Assembly (NCBI GenBank): GCA_017410265.1
Contig: JAFQRC010000011.1
Coordinates: 1 to 64,000, forward strand
DNA from: Ruminococcus sp.
GTDB taxonomy: Bacteria; Bacillota; Clostridia; Oscillospirales; Acutalibacteraceae
DNA: 64,000 nt
Direction of reading: 5' to 3'
The notes beneath the pieces were generated by a model. The model worked only from the letters and a program-made list of their open reading frames with translations. It was not told the origin of the DNA and searched no databases. Every line of letters begins with the position of its first letter. Within the stretch, counting starts at the first letter, position 1. This document shows, one piece after another, positions 7,184-15,075 of this stretch. A program made the position numbers and the translations under genes.

Positions 7184-7213
7184 AAGCACTGAAGTTTTGC
7201 TTCAGTGCTTTTG
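7184..7213 (+). terminator. Terminator of the SLATT-RT operon
   Basis: AAGCACTGAAG (7184-7194), loop TTTTG, CTTCAGTGCTT (7200-7210), then T residues. A perfect 11-pair stem. Confidence 0.9.
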
Positions 7214-7489
7214 TGCGTTTCATCGCTCATTTCATCAATCAAAAAGTGTTGATATATGAGTGATGAAAATATATTTTTGTTTAAAAAGTTATTATCTCAA
7301 AATAAAAACTATTATATTATAATCTTATTTTGACTATATTAAACAACTCAAAATAAGTATCAAAAATGCTCTTATGAATTTCCTGCAAAAATTCTGGAAG
7401 TGGGACAAACTGTGGTCGTAGGCATATTTTGAGCAAATATGTATCAGGTTGTGGTGAGCTAAAAACATCAACTCTTAAAAACAAAAAAC
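7214..7489. other. A+T-rich gene-free stretch at the element/core border
   Basis: No gene, RNA or convincing repeat is visible. The sequence is very A+T-rich to about 7350 and then becomes more mixed, consistent with the junction between the accessory element and core genome. Confidence 0.5.
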
Positions 7490-7524
7490 GCCCGAAAATG
7501 GCTTAGATAAGCCGTTTTTGGGCA
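7490..7524 (-). terminator. Second terminator downstream of tRNA-Pro
   Basis: A long hairpin 7490-7523 (arms GCCCGAAAA and TTTTTGGGC with an inner GGCTTA-GATA-AGCC-type stem). On the minus strand it is followed by a T-rich run. Confidence 0.65.
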
Positions 7525-7554
7525 AACAAAAAACCGACCTGTATAGGTCGGTTT
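7525..7554 (-). terminator. Terminator of tRNA-Pro
   Basis: AAACCGACCT-GTAT-AGGTCGGTTT (7531-7554) is a perfect 10-pair stem, followed on the minus strand by TTTTTT. It starts directly after the encoded CCA of the tRNA. Confidence 0.85.
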
Positions 7555-7555
7555 G

Positions 7556-7632
7556 TGGTCGAGGTGACAGGACTTGAACCTGCGGCATCCTGGTCCCAAA
7601 CCAGGCACTCTACCAAACTGAGTTACACCTCG
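7556..7632 (-). tRNA. tRNA-Pro (UGG)
   Basis: Read on the minus strand, the acceptor arms CGAGGTG (7632-7626) and CACCTCG (7566-7560) pair fully. The D-arm, the anticodon stem CCTGG/CCAGG with loop TTTGGGA (anticodon TGG), and a T-arm with GTTCAAGTC are all present. The discriminator is A and the CCA end is encoded in the DNA (7558-7556). A perfect promoter lies upstream and two terminators downstream. The 3' end faces the accessory block at 1-7200. Confidence 0.95.
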
Positions 7633-7660
7633 AAAGCGTGCCTTATCTGACAGCCTTGTT

Positions 7661-7689
7661 ATTATAACCGATAAAATTTTATTTGTCAA
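7661..7689 (-). promoter_or_regulatory. Promoter of tRNA-Pro
   Basis: Minus strand: TTGACA (7689-7684) and TATAAT (7666-7661) with a 17-base spacer, both hexamers matching consensus exactly. The first tRNA base is about 29 bases beyond the -10 hexamer. Confidence 0.9.
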
Positions 7690-7713
7690 GCCTAAAATTA
7701 CACTCTTTTCTAC

Positions 7714-7742
7714 TTGTATTCTGCAAAAATTGATATTATAAT
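7714..7742 (+). promoter_or_regulatory. Promoter of the membrane protein gene at 7795
   Basis: TTGTAT (7714-7719) and TATAAT (7737-7742), 17-base spacer, 53 bases before the start codon. Confidence 0.7.
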
Positions 7743-7794
7743 GTTATTTGTATAGATATAATGAGTAAGTTTGTGCTGATTTGGAGTGAATTGA

Positions 7795-9015
7795 ATGCGC
7801 AAAAAAGGTTTGGCGGCGATTTTGCCAGCGATTTTGTCGGTTGTTTTGTGTGCTGTGATTCTCTTGTGCTGTGGCGTGAGTGCCTCGGCGCTTGATGATA
7901 AGTACACAATCGATGAGCTGGGATTGTCACTTAAAATTCCAAAAGAATACTATGTCGTCACTCGTACACTTGAGCGTGATGATGAGGTTTTTTCTCAGCT
8001 TAAGCTTGACTACGACGAAACTATGACCGCGTTTTCGGCGGCTGATATTTACCTTCAGGCGATTAGCGATGACGGCTTGCTGAAGGTTACTCTTACTGAG
8101 GCTTCTGACGAAAATAGCAAGGCTATAAATAATTATTCCGAGCTTAGCGAAATTGAACGCAAGCAGGCGCTCGATGCCTTTATGAACAGTGGGGGCTACA
8201 CTTCTGGCGTTGAGATTAAGCACAACGGGAACATCTACTTCGATTTAGCTTTTTCGACACCTGTCAGCAACTATACTATCTACTGCTACCAGTGTCACAC
8301 CGTAATAAACGGAATGAATATTAACCTCACTCTTCAGAAAAACGAGGAGGAGCTGACAGCAGACGAAATCAAAGCTGTCACTGATATGGCTAACACCGTA
8401 AGCTTTGACAAGATAACGCTGAAATCCGGTCCGTCGTTTGAGTGGTGGAGGTTTTTGCTGTGGATTGTCATTTTAGTAGCGATTGCGTTTATCGTTAAAT
8501 ATTTCTATTCTCAGTACAACAAAAACGCTCAAAAAACACAGAGCACAAGACGCCCGGCAAAGCGTGTTGTGTCTGAAAATATGACAGAAAAAGAAGAGCT
8601 TTTGCATTCAAATAACGAATATCAGCAGGAGAGCGGGAATCTTCACACGCTGCTTAGTGAGCTCGGACTTGATAAAGACGATGATGAACAGCTCAGCTTC
8701 GATGAGCTTTTAGGCTATGACACAACTGACTACCGCGAGCGAGCTAACACTGAGCTTGACAGTTTTGACATCAAAGTTAAGAGCAAGGACAAGCGCAAGG
8801 GTGTTTCATATTTTGAAGACAGCGGAAAGGATATCAACTCAAAGCGCGACTATTTTGACGAGTTCTTTTCGGGGGAAACCGAGCACAGACCTTTCTATAA
8901 ACGCGCTGTGAGTACTGTGACTTTGTATGCTAAGATGCTCTCACGACGCGTCGGAAATTTCTTTAAGAAGCTCTTTGGTGTTAAGAGCAAAAAACAGAAT
9001 AAGAAACGCAGATAA
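7795..9015 (+). CDS. Exported single-pass membrane protein of unknown function
   Basis: A 406-residue protein. Residues 1-35 form a signal peptide or N-terminal anchor ending ...VSASALDD. Residues 35-215 are a soluble extracellular domain (DELGLSLKIPKEYYVVTRTL...), resembling clostridial domains sometimes annotated as surface or stress proteins, but no family is assigned. One transmembrane helix follows (FLLWIVILVAIAFIVKYF, about 222-240). The cytoplasmic tail of about 160 residues is highly charged and ends in KSKKQNKKRR. ATG 7795 follows GGAG with 8-base spacing. It is monocistronic between its own promoter and a long terminator hairpin. Confidence 0.75.
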   Translation: MRKKGLAAILPAILSVVLCAVILLCCGVSASALDDKYTIDELGLSLKIPKEYYVVTRTLERDDEVFSQLKLDYDETMTAFSAADIYLQAISDDGLLKVTLTEASDENSKAINNYSELSEIERKQALDAFMNSGGYTSGVEIKHNGNIYFDLAFSTPVSNYTIYCYQCHTVINGMNINLTLQKNEEELTADEIKAVTDMANTVSFDKITLKSGPSFEWWRFLLWIVILVAIAFIVKYFYSQYNKNAQKTQSTRRPAKRVVSENMTEKEELLHSNNEYQQESGNLHTLLSELGLDKDDDEQLSFDELLGYDTTDYRERANTELDSFDIKVKSKDKRKGVSYFEDSGKDINSKRDYFDEFFSGETEHRPFYKRAVSTVTLYAKMLSRRVGNFFKKLFGVKSKKQNKKRR

Positions 9016-9023
9016 TAGTCAAC

Positions 9024-9096
9024 AGCGGGTGCTTTTCTACAAATTAGCTAAAAATTTCTTAAATTTTAGTGAAATTTGTATATTTAAGCACCCGCT
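9024..9096 (+). terminator. Long interrupted inverted repeat, terminator-like
   Basis: AGCGGGTGCTT (9024-9034) pairs perfectly with AAGCACCCGCT (9086-9096). The 51-base interior contains a second, imperfect A+T-rich stem. It sits between the membrane protein stop and the serC promoter. Confidence 0.6.
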
Positions 9097-9102
9097 ATGT
9101 TA

Positions 9103-9131
9103 TTGAATTAACGATGTTTTTGGAATATAAT
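9103..9131 (+). promoter_or_regulatory. Promoter of serC-serA
   Basis: TTGAAT (9103-9108) and TATAAT (9126-9131), 17-base spacer, about 60 bases before serC. Confidence 0.75.
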
Positions 9132-9193
9132 TAGATGTAAATAATATCAGTATTATATACTGTACTATACTGTTTAAGTAAGGAGATATAAAA

Positions 9194-10279
9194 ATGAGTA
9201 GAGTTTACAATTTTTCAGCAGGTCCATCTATGCTTCCTGAGTCAGTTCTCAAAAAAGCAGCTGACGAGATGCTCGATTATCAGGGCAGCGGTCAGTCTGT
9301 AATGGAGATGTCCCACAGAAGTAAGGTTTACGATGGCATCATCAAAGAGGCAGAGGCTTTATTGCGTGAGGTTATGAACATTCCTGATAACTACAAGGTG
9401 CTCTTCCTTCAGGGCGGTGCTTCTTCTCAGTTTGCTATGGTTCCTTTAAACCTCTTTAATAAGAGCAAGAAGGCTGACTATGTTATCACAGGTCAGTGGG
9501 CTAAGAAAGCTTACAAAGAAGCATGCAAATACGGCGAGGCTAAGGCTATCGCTTCTTCTGAGGATAAGACATTCTCTTACATTCCAAAGCTTGACAAGGC
9601 TACATTCACTCCGGATGCAGACTATTTCTACATCTGTGTAAATAACACAATCTACGGTACACTTTACCACGAGCTTCCTGACACAGGTAACGTTCCGCTC
9701 GTTGGCGATATCTCATCTTGCGTTCTTTCTGAGCCAATCGATGTTTCAATGTTCGGTATTCTTCTTGCCGGTGCTCAGAAGAACATGGGCCCTGCAGGTG
9801 TTACAATTGCTATTGTAAGAGAAGACCTCATCGGCAACGCTATGGATATCACTCCTACAATGTTTGACTACAAGACACACGCTGACAACGATTCAATGTT
9901 CAACACACCACCATGTTACACAATCTACATGGTTAAGCTCGTACTCGAGTGGGTTAAGAACGAAATCGGTGGTCTCGAGAAGATGAAGGAGTTAAACGAG
10001 AAGAAAGCAAAGCTTCTCTACGATTTCCTTGATAACTCAAAACTCTTCAAGGGTACTGTAGTTCCTGAGGACCGTTCACTTATGAATGTACCATTTGTTA
10101 CAGGTGACGCAGACCTTGACGCTAAGTTTGTCAAAGAGTCAACAGAAGCTGGCTTTGTTAACCTCAAGGGTCACCGCTCAGTTGGCGGTATGCGCGCTTC
10201 TATCTACAACGCTATGCCAATCGAGGGCGTTGAGAAGCTCGTAGAGTTCATGAAGAAGTTTGAAGAAGAAAACGCTTAA
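9194..10279 (+). CDS. serC: Phosphoserine aminotransferase
   Basis: A 361-residue PLP enzyme that converts 3-phosphohydroxypyruvate and glutamate to 3-phosphoserine and 2-oxoglutarate, the second step of serine synthesis. The N-terminus YNFSAGPSMLPESVL is the family signature, FLQGGASSQFAMVP binds the phosphate of PLP, and the Schiff-base lysine is in GAQKNMGPAG. The C-terminus GHRSVGGMRASIYNAMP is also diagnostic. Length is normal. AAGGAGAT lies 8 bases before ATG. It is followed 42 bases later by serA, so the two form a serine operon. Confidence 0.98.
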   Translation: MSRVYNFSAGPSMLPESVLKKAADEMLDYQGSGQSVMEMSHRSKVYDGIIKEAEALLREVMNIPDNYKVLFLQGGASSQFAMVPLNLFNKSKKADYVITGQWAKKAYKEACKYGEAKAIASSEDKTFSYIPKLDKATFTPDADYFYICVNNTIYGTLYHELPDTGNVPLVGDISSCVLSEPIDVSMFGILLAGAQKNMGPAGVTIAIVREDLIGNAMDITPTMFDYKTHADNDSMFNTPPCYTIYMVKLVLEWVKNEIGGLEKMKELNEKKAKLLYDFLDNSKLFKGTVVPEDRSLMNVPFVTGDADLDAKFVKESTEAGFVNLKGHRSVGGMRASIYNAMPIEGVEKLVEFMKKFEEENA

Positions 10280-10321
10280 TCAGTACTTACTAAATAATAA
10301 TTTTTAAAGAAGGTATTACCA

Positions 10322-11470
10322 ATGTATAATATTCTTAAACTCAACAAAATCGCTGAAATCGGCACAAGCCGTCTTGGTGACAACTATAATTGCGTAGACG
10401 AATGCGCTACACCTGATGCTGTACTTGTTCGTTCAGCTTCTATGCACGATATGGAGCTTCCAGAGAGCCTTCTTGCTATCGCAAGAGCAGGTGCAGGCGT
10501 TAACAACATTCCACTTGACAAGTGCACTGAGAAGGGTATCTGCGTATTCAACACCCCTGGTGCTAATGCTAACGCTGTTATGGAGCTTGTTATCGCTGGT
10601 CTTTTCATGGGAAGTAGAAAGCTCGTTGAGGGTATCGAGTGGAACAAGTCTTTAAAAGGCAACGGCGACCAGGTTTTAAAGATGGTAGAAAAAGGCAAGA
10701 GCCAGTTTGCCGGTCCTGAAATCAAGGGCAAGACTTTAGGTGTTGTTGGTCTTGGTGCTATCGGTATCTTAGTAGCAAATGCTGCAAGAGCTCTTCATAT
10801 GAATGTTATCGGTTACGACCCATATCTTTCAGTTGAGGCAGCACTTAAGCTTTCACGACATGTACATACTGTATCAAACCTTGATGAGCTCTACGCTCAG
10901 TGCGATTACATCACACTTCATGTTCCGCTTCTTGGCGATACAAAGGGTATGATTAATGAAGCTTCTATCGCTAAGATGAAGGACAATGTAAGAATCCTCA
11001 ACTTTGCAAGAGATGGTCTTGTAGTGTCTTCTGACATCATCAAGGGTCTTGAGAGCGGAAAAATCGGTGCTTATGTAACAGACTTTGCTACTGATGACCT
11101 TTTAGGTGTTGACGGTGTTGTTGCTATGCCACACCTGGGTGCTTCAACTCCTGAAAGTGAAGACAACTGCGCTATCATGGCTGCTGACGAAGTTAAGCAG
11201 TACCTCGAGCTTGGTAATGTCAAGAACTCTGTTAACTTCCCATGCGTTTCTATGCCAAGATCAGGCGATGTAAGATTCTGTGTATTCCACCAGAACACAC
11301 CAAAGGTTATCTCAAAGATGCTCGATGCTATTGGCGGTAATGTTGAGAATATGGAAAACAAGAGCCGTGGTGACTACGCTTACACAATCATTGACGCAAC
11401 TGCCCCAAATGCTGATGCGCAGGCTAAGATTGAAGAAATCGACGGCATCATCAGACTCAGAGTGCTCTGA
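10322..11470 (+). CDS. serA: D-3-phosphoglycerate dehydrogenase
   Basis: A 382-residue NAD-dependent dehydrogenase for the first step of serine synthesis from 3-phosphoglycerate. The Rossmann motif GVVGLGAIG is near residue 140, the catalytic Arg lies in FARDGLVV, and the catalytic His in MPHLGAST. The last 70 residues (RFCVFHQNTPKVISKML...) form an ACT domain that usually mediates serine feedback. It lacks the intervening ASB domain of the longer bacterial form. It lies behind serC in the same operon and is closed by a good terminator. Confidence 0.96.
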   Translation: MYNILKLNKIAEIGTSRLGDNYNCVDECATPDAVLVRSASMHDMELPESLLAIARAGAGVNNIPLDKCTEKGICVFNTPGANANAVMELVIAGLFMGSRKLVEGIEWNKSLKGNGDQVLKMVEKGKSQFAGPEIKGKTLGVVGLGAIGILVANAARALHMNVIGYDPYLSVEAALKLSRHVHTVSNLDELYAQCDYITLHVPLLGDTKGMINEASIAKMKDNVRILNFARDGLVVSSDIIKGLESGKIGAYVTDFATDDLLGVDGVVAMPHLGASTPESEDNCAIMAADEVKQYLELGNVKNSVNFPCVSMPRSGDVRFCVFHQNTPKVISKMLDAIGGNVENMENKSRGDYAYTIIDATAPNADAQAKIEEIDGIIRLRVL

Positions 11471-11501
11471 TTAAACAGTATTTAAAACAGTATAAAAATC
11501 A

Positions 11502-11530
11502 GACCGTAGTGTAAAAGCTACGGTCTTTTT
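11502..11530 (+). terminator. Terminator of serC-serA
   Basis: GACCGTAG (11502-11509) and CTACGGTC (11518-11525) form a perfect stem followed by TTTTT. Confidence 0.9.
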
Positions 11531-11552
11531 GTTTGCCTGTAAGGTAATAAGA

Positions 11553-11584
11553 ATAAAAGAAAAGCACCGCAAAGTCTGCGGTGC
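11553..11584 (-). terminator. Terminator of the minus-strand thiI-sortase operon
   Basis: GCACCGC (11564-11570) and GCGGTGC (11578-11584); on the minus strand the stem is followed by TTTTCTTTT. It lies 7 bases beyond the stop codon at 11591. Confidence 0.85.
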
Positions 11585-11590
11585 AAATTC

Positions 11591-12001
11591 TCAAATGTAT
11601 ACTGATTTTAAATATTCTAAAAAGCTGTCACTTAGCAGAAAGTCAATCTCTTCGGGATTGTCGGGTAGGGCGAGTATTATCTGCTTATTATATTTTATGA
11701 TATATGCGTCGTAGATAGCGCCCTTGAGTTTTCGACAGTTTTTTAAGGAAAGACCCGAATTTGACATAGCGCGGGAAAGTACGGTGATGAGGTTTTCGCT
11801 GTCATTTGCTGAAAAACCGCCTATGATTACGACGCAGTTGCAAAGCGTCAGACTTTCGCACAGGGTTTCACCGAGCTTTGTCGGAGCGACAGAGGCGATG
11901 ACGCGATTTGCGCTCATATCTATTGTAGAGAGTCTGCTTTTCAGCGCTTTTTCGCAGTATGAGGTTTTTCGTGACTTGTAAAACAGGACATCGTATTTCA
12001 T
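11591..12001 (-). CDS. Small protein with molybdopterin-binding-like (MoCF/CinA-type) features
   Basis: A 136-residue protein, last in the minus-strand operon and 12 bases after the sortase gene. The stretch CNCVVIIGGFSANDSENLIT looks like the GG-containing loop of MoCF domains (compare the xxxTTGGxGxxxxD pattern), and KQIILALPDNPEEIDFLL resembles their LPGNPxE region. The usual catalytic residues are only partly kept, so enzymatic activity is doubtful. Its partner gene also carries a similar-looking N-terminal region. The assignment is by pattern only, and the protein is best called hypothetical. Confidence 0.55.
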   Translation of the reverse strand: MKYDVLFYKSRKTSYCEKALKSRLSTIDMSANRVIASVAPTKLGETLCESLTLCNCVVIIGGFSANDSENLITVLSRAMSNSGLSLKNCRKLKGAIYDAYIIKYNKQIILALPDNPEEIDFLLSDSFLEYLKSVYI

Positions 12002-12013
12002 ACTTTGCTCCTT

Positions 12014-13849
12014 TTATTTTTTAAGTGTGGCTTTGAAATCAGGATGAATAGTCATACTGGACTGGACATTGTTGAGGTTAAGACCGTCTGTTTGCCAGCC
12101 TGTGAAGGTGTAGTCGTAGTAATCATCACTCGGGAGTCCCGGAGTGCCTGGCGGAGGTGATACGGAGCTGCCCTGAGTAACATTTACGGTGTAGTACTCT
12201 GAGCCATCCCAGTTGACAAATCTGACTTCGTAAATACGAGCGACGGTTGCAGGAACTGTGTTACCCTCAGAGTCAGTGCCGGAAGTAGGGTTAGACGCAA
12301 CAGTTGCTGAGAGAATCTCACTACCTTCTAAGTTACCCTTGCCGTCGTACCAGTTGATAAGACCTTTTGAATAAGCTTTTTTGAAGGTCAGCACCTCTGG
12401 ACGGGTACCGCCTCTGCTACGGTAATATACTTCAGGGAAAACAGGAGCAGAATTCAGCGTAGCGATTTCGGTATTCACCTTGGCAGTTTCGCCCTCTCTG
12501 AGCTTTCTTGCGACAATTACTGTTCTGAAATTTGAAATCTCATAGCTACAGGTGGACAGGGTGATCAGCTGGTCGTCCTCGTTGACCATAACAGGGCAGT
12601 TAAACAGAGAGCGGACTCTGCAGTTATAAACAAAGTTCATAAACTCAGCGTCAGACAGGAAGCTTCCCTGCATATAGTTGAAAAACTGACCGTGGTCGAA
12701 GAGGGTGTTTGTTTTGAAATAGGAAATGATTTTGTACTGAGCATCGCCCTGAGGTGTGTTGAAGGTAACTATCGGATGCTTTTTGTAGTAATCAAGGTTT
12801 CCTGAAAGAGAGCCGTAGTTTACCATATCGTGGAACATAGAGCCGTCAATCATATTGTGACCGTGAATAACGACATTTCTGGAGTTTACGGATTCTGTTG
12901 AGCGGTAGTCTATGAACGGAACGCCGTAGCTTGAGCTTTCCTTTTTATAGTTACGGTAGAGATAGTACTGGGAGTTTTCGGTGTCACCCTTGTGTTCAAG
13001 CACAGGGTAGTCGATTCTTGTTCCGTCGATTGTAATCCAGCCGACAATTTCTTTGTTAATCTTTTTGAGTGCTTCCCAGTTCTGCTTTGGCTTCTCAGTA
13101 TCATCTGAATTATCGGTTGTGTTGTAAGCAATGTCGTGGATTTCCGAATTCACCTGAGCATTCAGATAAGGCTGAATGACAAAGAAATTCAGAAGATACA
13201 CGCTTGCACCGAGGAACACGGCGATACCGAAAAGTGCAATCCACTTTCTGACTTTGATGTTCTGAGGGTCGGATGTGTGAGGGATAAAGCTACTGATAAA
13301 GCCTTCTTTTTTGGCTTTGGCTTCAACATAAACAAGACCGTCAGGAGCACTCTCGCTGTTACGGGTGAAAATCTCCTCAGCCTTTTCAACTGCTGTTCTT
13401 ATAAGCTGTGATGGCTCAAAGCCTGTCAGTGAGCATACAGGCAACACCACAAATCGCTTATCATAAATCTTGAAGCAGTAGCCGGGATAACCGTTGCCTA
13501 AATCAGGGATTGTGGAAATTCTGATTTTTGCACTCATACCTTTATGTTCTTCATCCACCGTGAGAGTAGACTCAACAGATTTGATGAAGCTGTAGAAAAG
13601 CTCCTTGAAGCTGTCGGCATTTTGAGTATCGAGTGCGTTGACAAAAATATTATAGTCGGGCGCATCTTCTGTTTTAGCTGTTTTGTCCAAAGCCTTTTTT
13701 ATGGCTTTAGGGTCAGCTTTGATGTCTGTGTTGTAAACCACCCTGATGTCTTTTGGATACAAGATGCTTGCTACAGCATCTATACTTTCGTTGAAGTTTT
13801 CGATATCTTCGGGGTTTTTCAGCACAGAGTATATTTCGCAGTTATACAT
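12014..13849 (-). CDS. Class B sortase with an unusual N-terminal domain and a C-terminal InlB-type repeat
   Basis: A 611-residue membrane protein. Residues 1-165 are cytoplasmic and resemble a degenerate CinA/MoCF fold (RVVYNTDIKADPKAIKKALD; YCFKIYDKRFVVLPVC). A transmembrane helix spans about 203-226. Residues 255-450 are a class B sortase: His 331 in VIHGHNM, the nucleophile Cys 434 in LITLSTCSYE, and Arg 442 in FRTVIVAR. Residues 520-611 (YEVRFVNWDGSEYYTVNV...) form a Listeria-Bacteroides type repeat. Sortase B enzymes anchor surface proteins or assemble pili. Sortases usually lack both extra domains. ATG 13849 is chosen because AAAGGAAG is well placed; GTG 13858 is an alternative. Confidence 0.9.
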   Translation of the reverse strand: MYNCEIYSVLKNPEDIENFNESIDAVASILYPKDIRVVYNTDIKADPKAIKKALDKTAKTEDAPDYNIFVNALDTQNADSFKELFYSFIKSVESTLTVDEEHKGMSAKIRISTIPDLGNGYPGYCFKIYDKRFVVLPVCSLTGFEPSQLIRTAVEKAEEIFTRNSESAPDGLVYVEAKAKKEGFISSFIPHTSDPQNIKVRKWIALFGIAVFLGASVYLLNFFVIQPYLNAQVNSEIHDIAYNTTDNSDDTEKPKQNWEALKKINKEIVGWITIDGTRIDYPVLEHKGDTENSQYYLYRNYKKESSSYGVPFIDYRSTESVNSRNVVIHGHNMIDGSMFHDMVNYGSLSGNLDYYKKHPIVTFNTPQGDAQYKIISYFKTNTLFDHGQFFNYMQGSFLSDAEFMNFVYNCRVRSLFNCPVMVNEDDQLITLSTCSYEISNFRTVIVARKLREGETAKVNTEIATLNSAPVFPEVYYRSRGGTRPEVLTFKKAYSKGLINWYDGKGNLEGSEILSATVASNPTSGTDSEGNTVPATVARIYEVRFVNWDGSEYYTVNVTQGSSVSPPPGTPGLPSDDYYDYTFTGWQTDGLNLNNVQSSMTIHPDFKATLKK

Positions 13850-13891
13850 TTTCTGCACTTCCTTTATTTGGTTTCTGTGTTAGTGTCAGTT

Positions 13892-15064
13892 TTACGGATT
13901 GATGATACGAAGCTCTACGTTTTCGACTGCATCTGCTATCAAGTCAGAAAGCTGAGCTTCTTCTTCAGCAAGTCTGACAAATTTCAGCACAGGGCGGGTG
14001 CGGGGGTGCTTCGGTGTGAATACCGTACAGCAGTCTTCGTACGGCTCGATTGAGGTTTCGAAGGTGCCGATTTTGCGAGAAATCTGAATGATTTCTTCCT
14101 TATCCATACCAATGAGCGGACGGAAAACGAGCATCGAAGTAGCTTCGTCGGTGCACGCCATAGCGTGAATTGTCTGGCTTGCTACCTGACCTAAGCTCTC
14201 GCCCGTGATGAGAGCTGTGCAGTCGTGTTCTTTGGCGATAATTTCTGATATCTGCATCATAAGGCGACGCATGATAATTGTGAAAAGCTCTTCAGGACAC
14301 TTGTCGCGGATGGTTTCCTGAATCTTTGTAAACGGGACGGTGTACATATTGATAGTACCACTATATCTGCTGACAAGCTTAAGTAGCTTTTCAACCTTTA
14401 AGTGAGCGCGCTCGCTTGTGTACGGTGGGCTTGCAAAGTGGATAGCTGTGAGGCGTATGCCGCGCTTTGACATCATATATGCCGCAACAGGCGAGTCGAT
14501 ACCGCCAGAAATAAGAATAGCGGCATTTCCTCCTGTGCCGACAGGGATACCGCCCTGACCGCGCAGAGTTTTGCATCTTACATAAGCACCGAAATCACGC
14601 ACCTCAACTGTGACGGTGACTTCAGGGTTTTTTACATCAACCTTAAGGTGTGGAAAATGCTCTAAGAGCTTTCCTCCCATTGTTGCTGAAATCTCAGGGG
14701 ATTTGAGTGGGAATTTCTTGTCAGAGCGCTTACTCTCAACCTTGAAGGTTTTAGCACCCATCAGCTCATCGTAGAGATAGTCAGGAGCTTTTTCTAGAAT
14801 ATCGTCCATATTCTTCTCGCACACCAAAGCGCGCGAGAATGCTACGATACCAAAAACCTGAGATACTCGCTCGCACACATCGTCAAGGTCGATGTCATCA
14901 GACAAGGGCTCTATGTAGATAGTAGACTGAGCAACAGAAATAGAAAATCTGCCCAGGTCGCGGATGCGGTGCTTGAGGTTTTTGATAAGTACATCTTCGA
15001 AGTTTCGGCGGTTAAGACCCTTAAGGGCGATTTCGCCGACTTTTATCAGTATAATTTCTTTCAT
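13892..15064 (-). CDS. thiI: tRNA 4-thiouridine synthase (ThiI)
   Basis: A 390-residue enzyme that adenylates U8 of tRNA and transfers sulfur to it; in many bacteria it also serves thiamine thiazole synthesis. The N-terminal ferredoxin-like and THUMP domains (1-165) are followed by the PP-loop ATPase motif AAILISGGIDSPVAAYM. The C-terminal rhodanese domain of the enterobacterial protein is absent, as in most Firmicutes, which use a dedicated cysteine desulfurase instead. That desulfurase is encoded 11 bases upstream. AAGGACA gives a suitable ribosome site. Confidence 0.96.
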   Translation of the reverse strand: MKEIILIKVGEIALKGLNRRNFEDVLIKNLKHRIRDLGRFSISVAQSTIYIEPLSDDIDLDDVCERVSQVFGIVAFSRALVCEKNMDDILEKAPDYLYDELMGAKTFKVESKRSDKKFPLKSPEISATMGGKLLEHFPHLKVDVKNPEVTVTVEVRDFGAYVRCKTLRGQGGIPVGTGGNAAILISGGIDSPVAAYMMSKRGIRLTAIHFASPPYTSERAHLKVEKLLKLVSRYSGTINMYTVPFTKIQETIRDKCPEELFTIIMRRLMMQISEIIAKEHDCTALITGESLGQVASQTIHAMACTDEATSMLVFRPLIGMDKEEIIQISRKIGTFETSIEPYEDCCTVFTPKHPRTRPVLKFVRLAEEEAQLSDLIADAVENVELRIINP

Positions 15065-15075
15065 ATATATGTCCT

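Noticed and set aside
7556..7632. tRNA-Pro 3' end as the attachment site of the element
   Set aside because: No second copy of the tRNA 3' end was found in 1-7500 and two tRNA terminators intervene. Direct repeats at 2405 and 7162 are a better candidate, though the left border may lie outside the window.
7468..7689. Minus-strand open frame of 73 residues containing RGVTQFGRVPGLGPGCRRFK
   Set aside because: It is the translation of the tRNA-Pro gene and its flanking terminators, a well-known artefact.
13544..14053. 169-residue plus-strand frame across the thiI-sortase junction
   Set aside because: Antisense to two conserved genes, composition is Phe/Val-rich noise, no start signals.
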